A stretch of 18,933 nucleotides of DNA from JAFASC01 sp034669525. GTDB taxonomy: Bacteria; Pseudomonadota; Alphaproteobacteria; Rhizobiales; Beijerinckiaceae. The stretch covers positions 1-18,933 of the forward strand of contig JAXDNH010000061.1 in assembly GCA_034669525.1 (NCBI GenBank), given 5' to 3'. The position numbers and the translations under genes are program-made. Below are positions 7,016 through 15,383 of the stretch, one piece after another. The notes beneath the pieces were generated by a model, which saw nothing but the letters and a program-made list of their open reading frames with translations, was not told the origin of the DNA and did not search any database. Position 1 is the first letter of the stretch. Each line of letters starts with the position of its first letter.

Positions 7016-8278
7016 ATGAGCAAGGTCGGCAGCGACTCGAAAAACACGCTCTACTGCTCATTCTGCGGGAAGAGCCAGCACGAGGTCCGCAAGCTGATTG
7101 CCGGCCCGACGGTTTTCATCTGCGATGAATGCGTCGAGCTCTGCATGGACATCATCCGCGAGGAGAACAAGTCCTCGCTGGTCAAGACCCGCGACGGCAT
7201 CCCGACGCCGAAGGAAATCTGCAAGGTTCTGGACGATTACGTGATCGGCCAAGCGCAGGCGAAGCGCGTCCTCTCAGTCGCCGTCCACAATCACTACAAG
7301 CGTCTGAATCACGCCTCGAAGCACAACGACGTCGAGCTGGCGAAGTCAAACATCCTGCTGATCGGTCCGACCGGCTCCGGCAAGACCCTGCTCGCCCAGA
7401 CGCTGGCGCGGATCCTTGACGTGCCATTTACGATGGCGGACGCGACGACGCTGACCGAAGCGGGCTATGTCGGCGAGGACGTCGAGAACATCATCCTGAA
7501 GCTCCTCCAGGCCTCCGACTACAATGTCGAGCGGGCGCAGCGCGGCATCGTCTATATCGACGAGATCGACAAGATCTCGCGCAAGTCCGACAACCCCTCG
7601 ATCACGCGCGACGTATCGGGCGAGGGCGTGCAGCAAGCGCTCCTGAAGATCATGGAAGGCACGGTTGCGTCGGTGCCACCGCAGGGCGGGCGCAAGCATC
7701 CGCAGCAGGAATTCCTGCAGGTCGACACGACGAACATCCTGTTCGTCTGCGGCGGTGCCTTCTCCGGGCTGGAAAAGATCATTTCCAGCCGCGGCAAGGG
7801 CACATCGATCGGCTTTGCCGCGAAAGTGCAGTCGCCCGACGATCGTCGCATGGGCGAAGTCTTGCGCAAGGTGGAACCGGAGGATTTGCTGAAATTCGGG
7901 CTAATCCCCGAATTCGTCGGCCGTCTGCCGGTGATCGCGACGCTGGAGGATCTCGACGAGGACGCCCTGAAGAAGATCCTGACCGACCCGAAGAACGCGC
8001 TCGTCAAGCAGTATCAGCGCCTCTTCGAGATGGAGAATACCGAGCTCACCTTCCAGGATGAGGCGCTGAACGTCGTGGCCAAGAAGGCGATTGAGCGGCG
8101 CACCGGCGCGCGCGGATTGCGCTCGATCATGGAGAGCATCTTGCTCGACACGATGTTCGATCTGCCGAGCCTCGAAGGCGTCGAACAGGTCGTCATCGGT
8201 CCGGAAGTCGTGGATGGCAAGGCGCGGCCGCTTTACATCTATTCCGAGCGAAACGAGAAAAGTGGGGCCACCGCGTAA
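7016..8278 (+). CDS. clpX: ATP-dependent Clp protease ATP-binding subunit ClpX
   Basis: This 420-residue AAA+ unfoldase recognises tagged substrates, unfolds them and passes them to ClpP. The N-terminal zinc-binding domain has C14, C17, C36 and C39. Walker A GPTGSGKT is at 117-124, the pore loop GYVG at 150-153, Walker B IVYIDEID at 178-185, and an RKH loop at 226-228, all as expected. Sensor and C-terminal small-domain text (ERRTGARGLRSIMESILLDT) is complete. ATG 7016 has an AGGAG about 7 bases upstream. The length is standard for the family and no key residue is missing. It sits between clpP and lon, with a long noncoding gap on both sides (381 and 271 bases), which points to separate promoters for clpX and lon. 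Confidence 0.97.
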   Translation: MSKVGSDSKNTLYCSFCGKSQHEVRKLIAGPTVFICDECVELCMDIIREENKSSLVKTRDGIPTPKEICKVLDDYVIGQAQAKRVLSVAVHNHYKRLNHASKHNDVELAKSNILLIGPTGSGKTLLAQTLARILDVPFTMADATTLTEAGYVGEDVENIILKLLQASDYNVERAQRGIVYIDEIDKISRKSDNPSITRDVSGEGVQQALLKIMEGTVASVPPQGGRKHPQQEFLQVDTTNILFVCGGAFSGLEKIISSRGKGTSIGFAAKVQSPDDRRMGEVLRKVEPEDLLKFGLIPEFVGRLPVIATLEDLDEDALKKILTDPKNALVKQYQRLFEMENTELTFQDEALNVVAKKAIERRTGARGLRSIMESILLDTMFDLPSLEGVEQVVIGPEVVDGKARPLYIYSERNEKSGATA

Positions 8279-8347
8279 ACTCCGCGGCGGCTGTTCTCGG
8301 CGGTATTCATGAGCCGCTGCGCGCGTAAGCGTTGCGCTAGCGTTCAG

Positions 8348-8376
8348 CTTGAAACTATATCTGTGAGACGCCATCT
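8348..8376 (+). promoter_or_regulatory. Candidate RpoH (heat-shock) promoter of lon
   Basis: CTTGAA at 8348-8353 is followed after 17 bases by CCATCT at 8371-8376. Counted the E. coli way, it is CTTGAA, 15 bases, CGCCATCT, against CCCCATnT. lon is a standard RpoH target, and this site lies about 170 bases before its start. A perfect inverted repeat overlaps the -10. Confidence 0.55.
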
Positions 8377-8379
8377 CAC
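8363..8379. repeat. Perfect inverted repeat over the lon -10 region
   Basis: GTGAGA and TCTCAC, separated by CGCCA, form a perfect 6-base-pair inverted repeat. It covers the proposed -10 (8371-8376) of the lon heat-shock promoter, so it could be an operator or an initial-transcript hairpin. Six-base arms can occur by chance. Confidence 0.5.
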
Positions 8380-8395
8380 GAATATGCAATCACCG

Positions 8396-8418
8396 CCGGA
8401 GTGCCTCGCGGGCTCCGG
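8396..8418 (+). other. GC-rich hairpin in the lon leader
   Basis: CCGGAG and CTCCGG form perfect arms around an 11-base loop, 17 bases after the promoter-overlapping palindrome. There is no T-run, so it is not a standard terminator. If the upstream promoter is used, this would fold in the lon 5' leader. Confidence 0.4.
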
Positions 8419-8549
8419 GCGGGGACGCTCCTGAACGGTGTCTCGTAGCCGGGTGGACCGGTTGCTGTTCGGTTCGGGTGTCGTCCGGCTCGGCGATGGC
8501 TTTAGAGTTCAAGCGTTCGGCGAGTGCTTTGGAGATAGGACCTTAAAGA

Positions 8550-10985
8550 ATGACAAGCCAGAAACGTGAGCTGCCGCCGCTCGGACAGATCGACAGCTAT
8601 CCCGTCCTGCCGCTGCGCGACATCGTCGTCTTTCCGCACATGATCGTGCCGCTCTTCGTCGGACGCGAGAAGTCGATCCGCGCCCTCGAAGAGGTGATGA
8701 AGGCCGATAAATTCATCCTGCTCGCCACGCAGAAGAACGCCACCGACGACGATCCGACTACGGATGCGATCTATACGGCCGGCACCCTCGCCTCCGTTTT
8801 GCAGCTTCTAAAGCTTCCCGACGGCACGGTGAAAGTGTTGGTCGAGGGGACCGCGCGCGCGGTCATCCGCGGCTATGGGCGTACGGAAGACTTTTATGAA
8901 GCCGAGGCCGAGCTCGTCGCTGACGAGAATGCCGACGCGGTCGAAGTCGAGGCGCTGGCGCGCTCCGTCGTCTCCGAGTTCGAAGGCTACGTTAAGCTCA
9001 ACAAGAAAGTCTCGGCCGAAGTCGTCGCTTCTGTCACGCAGATCGAGGATTATTCGAAACTCGCCGACACCGTCGCTGCACATCTTGCGGTGAAGATCGC
9101 CGACAAGCAGACGGTTCTCGAAACCGTCTCCGTCGCGCAGCGGCTCGAAAAATGCCTTGCTCTGATGGAGAGCGAAATCTCGGTCTTGCAGGTCGAGAAG
9201 CGCATTCGCACGCGCGTCAAACGCCAGATGGAGAAGACCCAGCGCGAATATTACCTCAACGAGCAGATGAAGGCGATCCAGAAGGAGCTCGGCGACGAGG
9301 ACGGCAAGGACGATCTAGCGGAACTCGAGGAGCGCATTAAGAACACCAAACTTTCGAAAGAGGCGCGGGACAAAGCGACGGCCGAACTCAAGAAGCTTAG
9401 GCAGATGTCGCCGATGTCCGCCGAAGCGACGGTCGTGCGTAACTATCTCGACTGGCTTTTGTCGATCCCATGGAACAAGCGCTCCAAGGTAAAGAAGGAT
9501 CTCGCCTCCGCACAAGAAGTGCTCGATGCCGATCACTTTGGGCTCGACAAGGTCAAGGAGCGGATTGTCGAATATCTCGCGGTGCAGAGCCGCGCGAACA
9601 AACTGACTGGGCCGATTCTGTGCCTCGTCGGGCCTCCCGGCGTCGGCAAGACCTCGCTTGGCAAGTCGATCGCGCGCGCGACTGGCCGCGAATTTGTGCG
9701 CATGTCGCTCGGCGGCGTGCGCGACGAAGCGGAGATCCGCGGTCACCGGCGCACCTATATCGGCTCAATGCCCGGCAAGATCATCCAGTCGATGCGGAAA
9801 GCGAAGACCTCCAATCCGCTCTTCCTGCTCGACGAGATCGACAAGATGGGCATGGATTTCCGCGGCGATCCGTCTTCGGCTTTGCTTGAGGTGCTCGACC
9901 CTGAGCAGAACTCGACGTTCAACGATCATTATCTTGAGGTCGATTACGATCTCTCGAGTGTGATGTTCGTGACGACGGCGAATACGCTGAACATTCCGCC
10001 GGCGCTGATGGACCGCATGGAGATCATCCGCATCGCCGGGTATACGGAAGACGAGAAGCTCGAGATCGCGCGCAAGCACCTGATCCCGAACGCCGTCAAG
10101 AAGCACGGCCTGAAGGACAGCGAGTGGGCGATCGAGGACGGCGCGCTGCTGACGATCATTCGCCGCTATACGCGCGAGGCCGGCGTTCGCAACCTTGAGC
10201 GCGAACTCTCCAATCTCGCGCGCAAGGCCGTGAAGGAGCTGCTGCTCGCCAAAAAGCAGAAGCAGAAGGTTGTCGTGACCGAGGAGAACATCTCGGACTA
10301 TCTCGGCGTGCCGAAATTCCGCTACGGTGAGGCCGAGGAGCAGGATCAGGTCGGTGTCGTCACCGGCCTTGCCTGGACGGAAGTCGGCGGCGAGCTCTTA
10401 ACGATCGAAGGCGTCATGATGCCCGGCAAGGGCAAGATGACGGTCACGGGTAACCTCAAGGACGTGATGAAGGAGTCGATCTCCGCCGCCGCGTCTTACG
10501 TGCGCTCGCGTGCGATTGACTTCGGCATCGAACCGCCGCTCTTCGACCGGCGGGACATCCACGTGCACGTGCCCGAAGGCGCGACGCCGAAGGATGGTCC
10601 GTCCGCCGGTACGGCGATGGTCACCGCAATCGTCTCTGTGCTGACCGGCATTCCGGTGAAGCGCGACATCGCCATGACGGGCGAGATCACGCTGCGCGGG
10701 CGCATCCTGCCGATCGGTGGCTTGAAGGAGAAGCTGCTCGCGGCGCTCCGCGGCGGCCTCAAGAAGGTGCTGATCCCGGAGGAGAACGCGAAGGACCTCG
10801 TCGACATTCCCGCGTCGGTGAAAAATCAGCTCGAAATCGTGCCGGTCTCCCGCATGGGCGAAGTGCTGCAGCACGCGCTCGTTCGCCAGCCCGAGCCGAT
10901 CAAATGGGAAGAGGATACGAGCGCGATTGTTGCCCCGGCGGCCGCGCTCACCACAAGCGACGAGACGGGCGTCATCGCGCACTGA
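8550..10985 (+). CDS. lon: ATP-dependent Lon protease
   Basis: This 811-residue protein is a complete type A Lon, the cytoplasmic ATP-dependent protease that removes damaged and short-lived regulatory proteins. The N-terminal substrate-binding domain spans about 15-210 (YPVLPLRDIVVFPHMIVPLF). A coiled helical region follows at 210-300. The AAA+ module has Walker A GPPGVGKT (361-368) and Walker B LFLLDEID (424-431). The S16 protease domain carries the Ser-Lys dyad S685 (KDGPSAG) and K728 (GGLKEK), with the same 43-residue spacing as E. coli S679/K722. ATG 8550 has AGGA 9 bases upstream. A heat-shock-type promoter and two small palindromes lie in the 271-base leader. A strong terminator follows the stop, so lon is probably its own transcription unit. 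The C-terminal tail after about residue 785 is poorly conserved and acidic. Confidence 0.98.
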   Translation: MTSQKRELPPLGQIDSYPVLPLRDIVVFPHMIVPLFVGREKSIRALEEVMKADKFILLATQKNATDDDPTTDAIYTAGTLASVLQLLKLPDGTVKVLVEGTARAVIRGYGRTEDFYEAEAELVADENADAVEVEALARSVVSEFEGYVKLNKKVSAEVVASVTQIEDYSKLADTVAAHLAVKIADKQTVLETVSVAQRLEKCLALMESEISVLQVEKRIRTRVKRQMEKTQREYYLNEQMKAIQKELGDEDGKDDLAELEERIKNTKLSKEARDKATAELKKLRQMSPMSAEATVVRNYLDWLLSIPWNKRSKVKKDLASAQEVLDADHFGLDKVKERIVEYLAVQSRANKLTGPILCLVGPPGVGKTSLGKSIARATGREFVRMSLGGVRDEAEIRGHRRTYIGSMPGKIIQSMRKAKTSNPLFLLDEIDKMGMDFRGDPSSALLEVLDPEQNSTFNDHYLEVDYDLSSVMFVTTANTLNIPPALMDRMEIIRIAGYTEDEKLEIARKHLIPNAVKKHGLKDSEWAIEDGALLTIIRRYTREAGVRNLERELSNLARKAVKELLLAKKQKQKVVVTEENISDYLGVPKFRYGEAEEQDQVGVVTGLAWTEVGGELLTIEGVMMPGKGKMTVTGNLKDVMKESISAAASYVRSRAIDFGIEPPLFDRRDIHVHVPEGATPKDGPSAGTAMVTAIVSVLTGIPVKRDIAMTGEITLRGRILPIGGLKEKLLAALRGGLKKVLIPEENAKDLVDIPASVKNQLEIVPVSRMGEVLQHALVRQPEPIKWEEDTSAIVAPAAALTTSDETGVIAH

Positions 10986-11006
10986 TCTTCGCCTCTGAAA
11001 ACACAA

Positions 11007-11038
11007 GGTCGCAGCCCCGGGGCTTGCGGCCTTTTGTT
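11007..11038 (+). terminator. Rho-independent terminator of lon
   Basis: The arm GGTCGCAGCCCC pairs with GGGGCTTGCGGCC, with one G-U pair and one bulge, and is followed at once by TTTTGTT. It starts 21 bases after the lon stop. This is the clearest terminator in the window. Confidence 0.8.
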
Positions 11039-11228
11039 GCCATCACGCTGCAGGCCCCGGTTTTCAAAGGAAATCCGGCATTGCCTGGTGGGCGAGCCTT
11101 GCGTTTCTATGCTGTTCGGCTCAACAGGAGAATCTGCCGGCTCGAACTGATTCGCGGGCGCAAATCGCGCGACCACGAGGTTTTCCCGGCGACGGAGACA
11201 GCCTCCGCGAACGAACAAGGAGATGCGT

Positions 11229-11510
11229 ATGAATAAGATGGAACTGATCGAGCATGTTGCGGGCGAGATGGAGATGTCGCGGTCGGCTGCCAATCGCGCC
11301 GTCGACACGATCATCGAGGGAATTACAAAAGCGCTGAAGAAGGGCGAGGAGGTCCGCATCACCGGGTTCGGCACGTTCACGGTGAAGAGGCGCGCTGCCG
11401 GCAAAGGCCGCAATCCCGCGACAGGCGAGGCAATCAAGATTCCCGCATCGAAGAATGCGCGCTTCAAGGCCGGGGCCACGCTGAAAGCGGCGGTCAACAA
11501 AGGCCGCTGA
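11229..11510 (+). CDS. hup: HU family DNA-binding protein
   Basis: This 93-residue histone-like nucleoid protein bends and compacts DNA as a dimer. The helical N-terminal half (MNKMELIEHVAGEMEMSRSA) precedes the family signature ITGFGTFTVKRRAAGKGRNP and the DNA-contacting arm with the conserved RNPATGE turn. The C-terminus ends KAAVNKGR. I chose ATG 11229 because AAGGAG (11217-11222) lies 6 bases before it. The ATG at 11223 touches the Shine-Dalgarno directly and is unlikely to be used. It is separated from lon by a terminator and 243 bases, so it has its own promoter, which I could not place with confidence. HU next to lon is a common order in proteobacteria. Whether it is the only HU copy in the genome cannot be told. 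Confidence 0.95.
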   Translation: MNKMELIEHVAGEMEMSRSAANRAVDTIIEGITKALKKGEEVRITGFGTFTVKRRAAGKGRNPATGEAIKIPASKNARFKAGATLKAAVNKGR

Positions 11511-11523
11511 GGCGAGGAGATGA

Positions 11524-11554
11524 CATCATCCGGCAGATGCGCTGTCGGATGGTG
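11524..11554 (+). terminator. Hairpin after the HU gene, probable terminator
   Basis: CATCATCCGGCAG pairs with CTGTCGGATGGTG over 13 positions, two of them G-U, around loop ATGCG. Only a short TTT follows. It lies 13 bases after the HU stop, between convergent genes. The stem is strong but the T-tract is poor. Confidence 0.55.
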
Positions 11555-11569
11555 CCTTTAGCACGGCAC

Positions 11570-12481
11570 TTAGTGTCCCAGCAATGTTTCAACTTCCGGT
11601 TTTCTCGGCATCGATGAGCCGGCGCCCGCGCGGGTGACGCTGATCGCGGCAGCCGCATTGGCGCGGCGTGCTGCGTCCTCCAAAGTGCGGCCCTCGGCAA
11701 GTTCCGCAGCAAACCAGCCGGCGAAGCAATCGCCGGCACCTGTCGTGTCGAGCACTTCCACCTTGTGGCCCTCGACGTGGGTCGGTGCGCGCCCGCCTTC
11801 GGCGAGAATACAGCCTTGCGCTCCCAGAGTAATGAGGCAGCAGGGCAGGGAGGAATCGACGAAGCTTAATTCAGCGATGATGTTTTTCGGCTGATCAATT
11901 GCCGGCTTGCCGGTGAGCTCGGCGAATTCGTGCTCATTCAAAATAATCATCGACGTGTTTTGCAAGAGTTCTTGCGGCAGCGACTGATAGGGCGACGGAT
12001 TCAGGATCGTCGTGCCACCTTTGGTTTTGACTCGCGCGAAGAGTAGCAGAATTTCCTCGACCGAACTTTCGAGCTGTGCCAGCGCGATGAGGGGGCCGCT
12101 CACTGCATCCGGCAAACTCGTCGGCGCTTTTGCAAGTGCATTTGCGCCGGGCGTGACGACAATCGTATTGTCGCCTCGCGCATCAACTGTGACGACGGCG
12201 ACGCCCGTCGAAGCGCCGGTCTCGACCACAATTCCACACGTGTCGACGCCGTTTTCTTGCAGATAGGCGAGCATATGCCTGCCGAAATCGTCCGCACCGA
12301 CACTGCCCATTAGAACGCTTGTTCCGGCGCATCGCGCAGCGGCGATCGCCTGGTTTGCGCCTTTTCCGCCGGGATGGAACGCGACGCTCGTACCAAGGAC
12401 CGTCTCGCCGACGCGCGGATGCCGCTCGCAGGTGGTGACGACATCCATATTGATGGAGCCGAAAACAACCACACCGACCAT
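11570..12481 (-). CDS. rbsK: Ribokinase, PfkB family
   Basis: This 303-residue sugar kinase would phosphorylate ribose (or a similar pentose or nucleoside) at O5 with ATP. Seen: the N-terminal FGSINMDVV, the PfkB signature 1 region HPGGKGANQAIAAAR (38-45 holds GGKGANQA), NPSP at 161-164, NEHE at 182-185, and signature 2 DTTGAGDCFAGWF with the catalytic base D251. The tail SVTRAGAGSSMPRKPEVETLL is typical of ribokinases, though other PfkB kinases are hard to exclude by eye. ATG 12481 was chosen over the TTG at 12487; neither has a good Shine-Dalgarno. No ribose transporter or repressor gene lies nearby, so it looks like a lone kinase gene. It diverges from the broken SGNH gene with under 80 bases between them. 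Confidence 0.88.
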   Translation of the reverse strand: MVGVVVFGSINMDVVTTCERHPRVGETVLGTSVAFHPGGKGANQAIAAARCAGTSVLMGSVGADDFGRHMLAYLQENGVDTCGIVVETGASTGVAVVTVDARGDNTIVVTPGANALAKAPTSLPDAVSGPLIALAQLESSVEEILLLFARVKTKGGTTILNPSPYQSLPQELLQNTSMIILNEHEFAELTGKPAIDQPKNIIAELSFVDSSLPCCLITLGAQGCILAEGGRAPTHVEGHKVEVLDTTGAGDCFAGWFAAELAEGRTLEDAARRANAAAAISVTRAGAGSSMPRKPEVETLLGH

Positions 12482-12558
12482 GTTCAAGTGGGCTCGCGCC
12501 TGGAGTAGATGTCGCGTAACGTGAGATTCTACCGAGCTTGGCGAAGGAAGTCGAACCC

Positions 12559-13843
12559 GTGTCTATGCTTAACACCACCAGAAGCGCGGGACCGGGCGGC
12601 GCAGCGAGCAAACCACGCGCTCTCGTGCGGCTGCTCGCAGCGATATTGTTTGTTCTTTTTCTGGCAATTCTGACGGAGGCCGTTTTCGCCGGGTATCTGT
12701 TTTTACGTGACGGCCGGTGGGTTTCGCCCGCGCAGCGCTGGGCAGCGCAAGAGAACCTTTTCATCGGCGATCTAACGAGTGGGACGTGCCGATATGTGGA
12801 TAGCCTCTTCCCGCACCCCTATCTTGTTGCCGTGCACACCGCCAATCCGCCGTGCCCGACGGATTTCCTCAATGCACAGGGCCTCTTCGGGCGCGACTTC
12901 CCGCTGCGGCGCGATCCCGAAACATTCACGATCCTGCTGACCGGCGGCTCGGTTGCCGCGCACCTCGGACAGGTGAACAGAGGCGGCCCGCTCTTCCTCG
13001 AAGAGGCGCTGAACGCCTGTTACACACCGCCGAAGGGTCGGCGCTTTCTGGTCTATAATGCCGCTGATGGCGGCTGGAGGCAGCCGCGGCAGGCGATCAT
13101 CAGCTTACTTTATGGCGACGCGGCGGACGCGATCGTCACGCTCGACGGATTTAATGAGGCTCAGGTCCTCGGCGTCGAGCGGCTGGAGATGCCGGAAGCG
13201 GTTTTCGAGCTGTTAAATCCATTGGCACTTCGCTCGGGGCGCGGGGTTGCGGCCTCTATGATGTCCAACCAAATGCAAATTTTCATCAGCCAATCCTTGG
13301 CTCGTTATTTCCTTTACGGTCTTCTTCGTCGCCGATTATGCACGCAAATGGCTGGAGGGGATTGCATATGGCGAGATCGGTACGCGCAAGACGAGCGTCA
13401 TCAGCCTTTTCGCACTTCCGGCGGAATGGACACACGAGCAACGCTTCGCGTTCAACATCGACCAATATCAAAAATATTTGCGCATCATCGATGCGATCGC
13501 TAAAGCGGAAGGCGCGCGCGCAGCCTTCTTCATCCAGCCCGCGCCGGCGATTGGCAAGAAGCTGACGGACGAAGAGAAAGGGATTGTAGGCAGCCTTTCA
13601 TACGGTCCGCTCTATGCCAGGCTTGCGGCGGCGCTGCTCGAAACGCGGACGGCCGGATTGCAGGTGTTTAGTTTGCTGGATGTCTTCCGGGACACGCGCG
13701 ACACGGTCTATGGCGATCCGACCCATTTTGCGCGGGATGCCAAAACGATGGACAGCATCGGAAACCGGATCGTCGCCTCAACGATGGCCAATCGGCTGGC
13801 GACGGTGTGGTCACTTGAGCGCACCTGTCCAGGCCATCCTTGA
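12559..13843 (+). pseudogene. Membrane-anchored SGNH/GDSL-hydrolase-like gene, split by a frameshift
   Basis: Two reading frames together make one protein of about 427 residues. The first frame has an N-terminal membrane helix (LLAAILFVLFLAILTEAVFA), a GDS-like nucleophile in LLTGGSVAAHLG (Ser codon 12949-12951), the block NAADGGWRQPRQA, and LDGFNE with a likely oxyanion Asn. The second frame resumes with ADYARKWLEGIAYGEIG and ends with the catalytic block YGDPTHFARD (Asp codon 13715, His codon 13724). The shift lies between 13262, after a stop in the second frame at 13259-13261, and 13500, before the stop of the first frame at 13501-13503. Sense changes over near 13300-13340. One extra base would explain it. 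GTG 12559 was chosen as start since AAGGAAG lies 8 bases upstream. It may be a decayed gene or a sequencing error. The substrate is unknown; such proteins often act on envelope polysaccharides (inference). Confidence 0.75.
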
Positions 13844-13921
13844 CGCGAAGGTAGGTCTGGAATGGCGCTTCAAAAGGCCGCCGAATGTTGCAAAGCCGGT
13901 GGGGTGGAAGTTGGGCAAAAA

Positions 13922-13997
13922 TGGTGGGCGGTGACGGGCTCGAACCGCCGACCCTCTCGGTGTAAACGAGATGCTCTACCAACTGAGCTAACCGCCC
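13922..13997 (-). tRNA. tRNA-Val, anticodon UAC
   Basis: A 76-base tRNA with encoded CCA. The acceptor GGGCGGT pairs with ACCGCCC. The anticodon stem TCTCG/CGAGA holds loop TTTACAC with anticodon TAC (13964-13962). The D-arm GCTCAGTTGGTAGAGC and T-arm GGCGGTTCGAGCCCGTC are standard. Confidence 0.96.
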
Positions 13998-14162
13998 GCG
14001 GCGCGGGTTTTAAGGATGCCGCTCCTCGGGTGCAAGGCGGCGCGGGGACTGCCCGGGGCCCGTCATTTACGTTATTCCGCACTTAGTTCCAGCCAAGCTC
14101 TAGACTTCGCTTCGCCGTAACCTAGCTGAGCTATGGAATGCCATTCCGAAAGGGGCACGCGC

Positions 14163-14828
14163 ATGTGGAAAGCCAGTCTCGCGCTCACCACCGCTCTCGC
14201 GTTTGCTGCTTTCTCGCTCCCGGCCAATGCCGGCGAGCCGATGACATTCCGCCTCCTGCCGCTCGAAGATGCGAGCCGCTGCGGCAATCAATGCGCGCAG
14301 GCGATTGTGGCCGACGGCGAGATCACCAATTCGACGCCGCAGGAATTCCTGTCCTTCGTCAGCCAGAACCTGCACGGCAATGTCCGCGCCGTCGTGTTCC
14401 TGAATTCGCCAGGCGGCCGGGTCGTGGCCTCGATGGAGCTCGGCCAAGTCTTCCGCAAGCTCGGGGTCGCCGCCATCGTCGCGCGGGCGGGCCAAACCTA
14501 TGGCGGCACGGCTCTCGCGAGCGGCCATTGCTTTTCGGCTTGCGTCTATGCGCTGATGGGCGGACGCAAGCGCGTGATCCCGCCGCAAAGCAAGGTGGGC
14601 GTCCACCGCATGTTCCAGTACCAAGCATCGCTCGACCCTGCTGGCGGTGCCACGATCTACCGCCAACATGACAACGGCCGCATGCGCGCGATGCTGTCGC
14701 GTTATTCCCGGCAAATGGGCGTCAACAGTCGCGTGGTCGAGGATGCCGAGCGCACCTCATCGGATTCCCTTCACGTCCTGTCGAACGGCGAGATCGCGCG
14801 GTGGCGGCTCGGGCAGCCGAACCTCTGA
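14163..14828 (+). CDS. Secreted COG3904-type protein with ClpP/crotonase-like fold
   Basis: This 221-residue protein has a signal peptide: a basic start (MWK), a hydrophobic core, and a cleavage site near SLPANA/GEP. The mature part resembles the COG3904 group of predicted periplasmic proteins with a ClpP-like fold. It has FLNSPGGRVVASMELG, matching the NSPGG oxyanion turn of ClpP (81-85), GHCFSACVYALMGG with a candidate nucleophile S125, and KVGVHRM with a candidate H148. A protease or peptidase role is possible but unproven; C50 and C54 of the in-frame upstream extension (C40 and C44 here) could form a disulfide. ATG 14163 was chosen because AAAGGGG lies 7 bases upstream and the signal peptide starts there. 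A small hairpin GGAAT/ATTCC lies just before that Shine-Dalgarno. It ends 5 bases from the convergent DUF2188 gene. Confidence 0.8.
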   Translation: MWKASLALTTALAFAAFSLPANAGEPMTFRLLPLEDASRCGNQCAQAIVADGEITNSTPQEFLSFVSQNLHGNVRAVVFLNSPGGRVVASMELGQVFRKLGVAAIVARAGQTYGGTALASGHCFSACVYALMGGRKRVIPPQSKVGVHRMFQYQASLDPAGGATIYRQHDNGRMRAMLSRYSRQMGVNSRVVEDAERTSSDSLHVLSNGEIARWRLGQPNL

Positions 14829-14833
14829 GGAAC

Positions 14834-15073
14834 TTAATCGACAACGTCTGTCTGCGGCCGATCGCTGCCCTCGGCACGCTCGACGTGCCACTTGCCGCGT
14901 TCGTCCTCGTATTCGATGGTCTCGCTCCAGCCGGGTACTCGCTGCTCGGCGGCGGCCCGGTTTGCCCCGCGCAGCGCCGCCTCGTGCGTCCGAAAGGTCT
15001 CGGAGAAGACGTCGCCAAGCTTATAGGCCCAGCCGCCGTCATGCTCGACGATCTTGTATTTTGCTTCCGCCAT
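14834..15073 (-). CDS. DUF2188 domain protein
   Basis: This 79-residue cytoplasmic protein has no signal peptide. It matches the DUF2188 (PF09954) pattern: KYKIVEHDGGWAYKLGDVFSETF, then an alanine-rich helix (HEAALRGANRAAAEQR), then YEDERGKWHVE. The family's function is unknown; members are small alpha/beta proteins, scattered in proteobacteria. The start at 15073 is backed by GGAG repeats (CGGAGACGGAG) immediately upstream. It converges on the COG3904 gene with only 5 bases between the stops, so the two transcripts probably overlap. No promoter was recognised in the 163 bases between it and tRNA-Asp. Confidence 0.82.
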   Translation of the reverse strand: MAEAKYKIVEHDGGWAYKLGDVFSETFRTHEAALRGANRAAAEQRVPGWSETIEYEDERGKWHVERAEGSDRPQTDVVD

Positions 15074-15236
15074 CTCCGTCTCCGACTGCCGCTCGAAATG
15101 CGAACGGGAACGCCGTCATGGGAGTTCCGGATTCACTGCCAAAACCAGCCGCTAGAAGGCGTGTCCTTCGCTTGACTTGACTGGGGTGCTGGCCTAATCG
15201 GCGAGGCTTCCGCGCCACCCCGCGCGGGCTCCTTGC

Positions 15237-15313
<77 letters not shown>

Positions 15314-15383
15314 GTCATCAGCGCATATTCGTCGATTTTTGTGCTAGCTCTCCCCGCGCGAATTCCGTGTAGGGGAGCACTCG

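Noticed and set aside
13259..13503. Programmed frameshift in the SGNH-like gene
   Set aside because: I see no convincing slippery heptamer with a stimulating structure in the changeover region; decay or sequence error is simpler.
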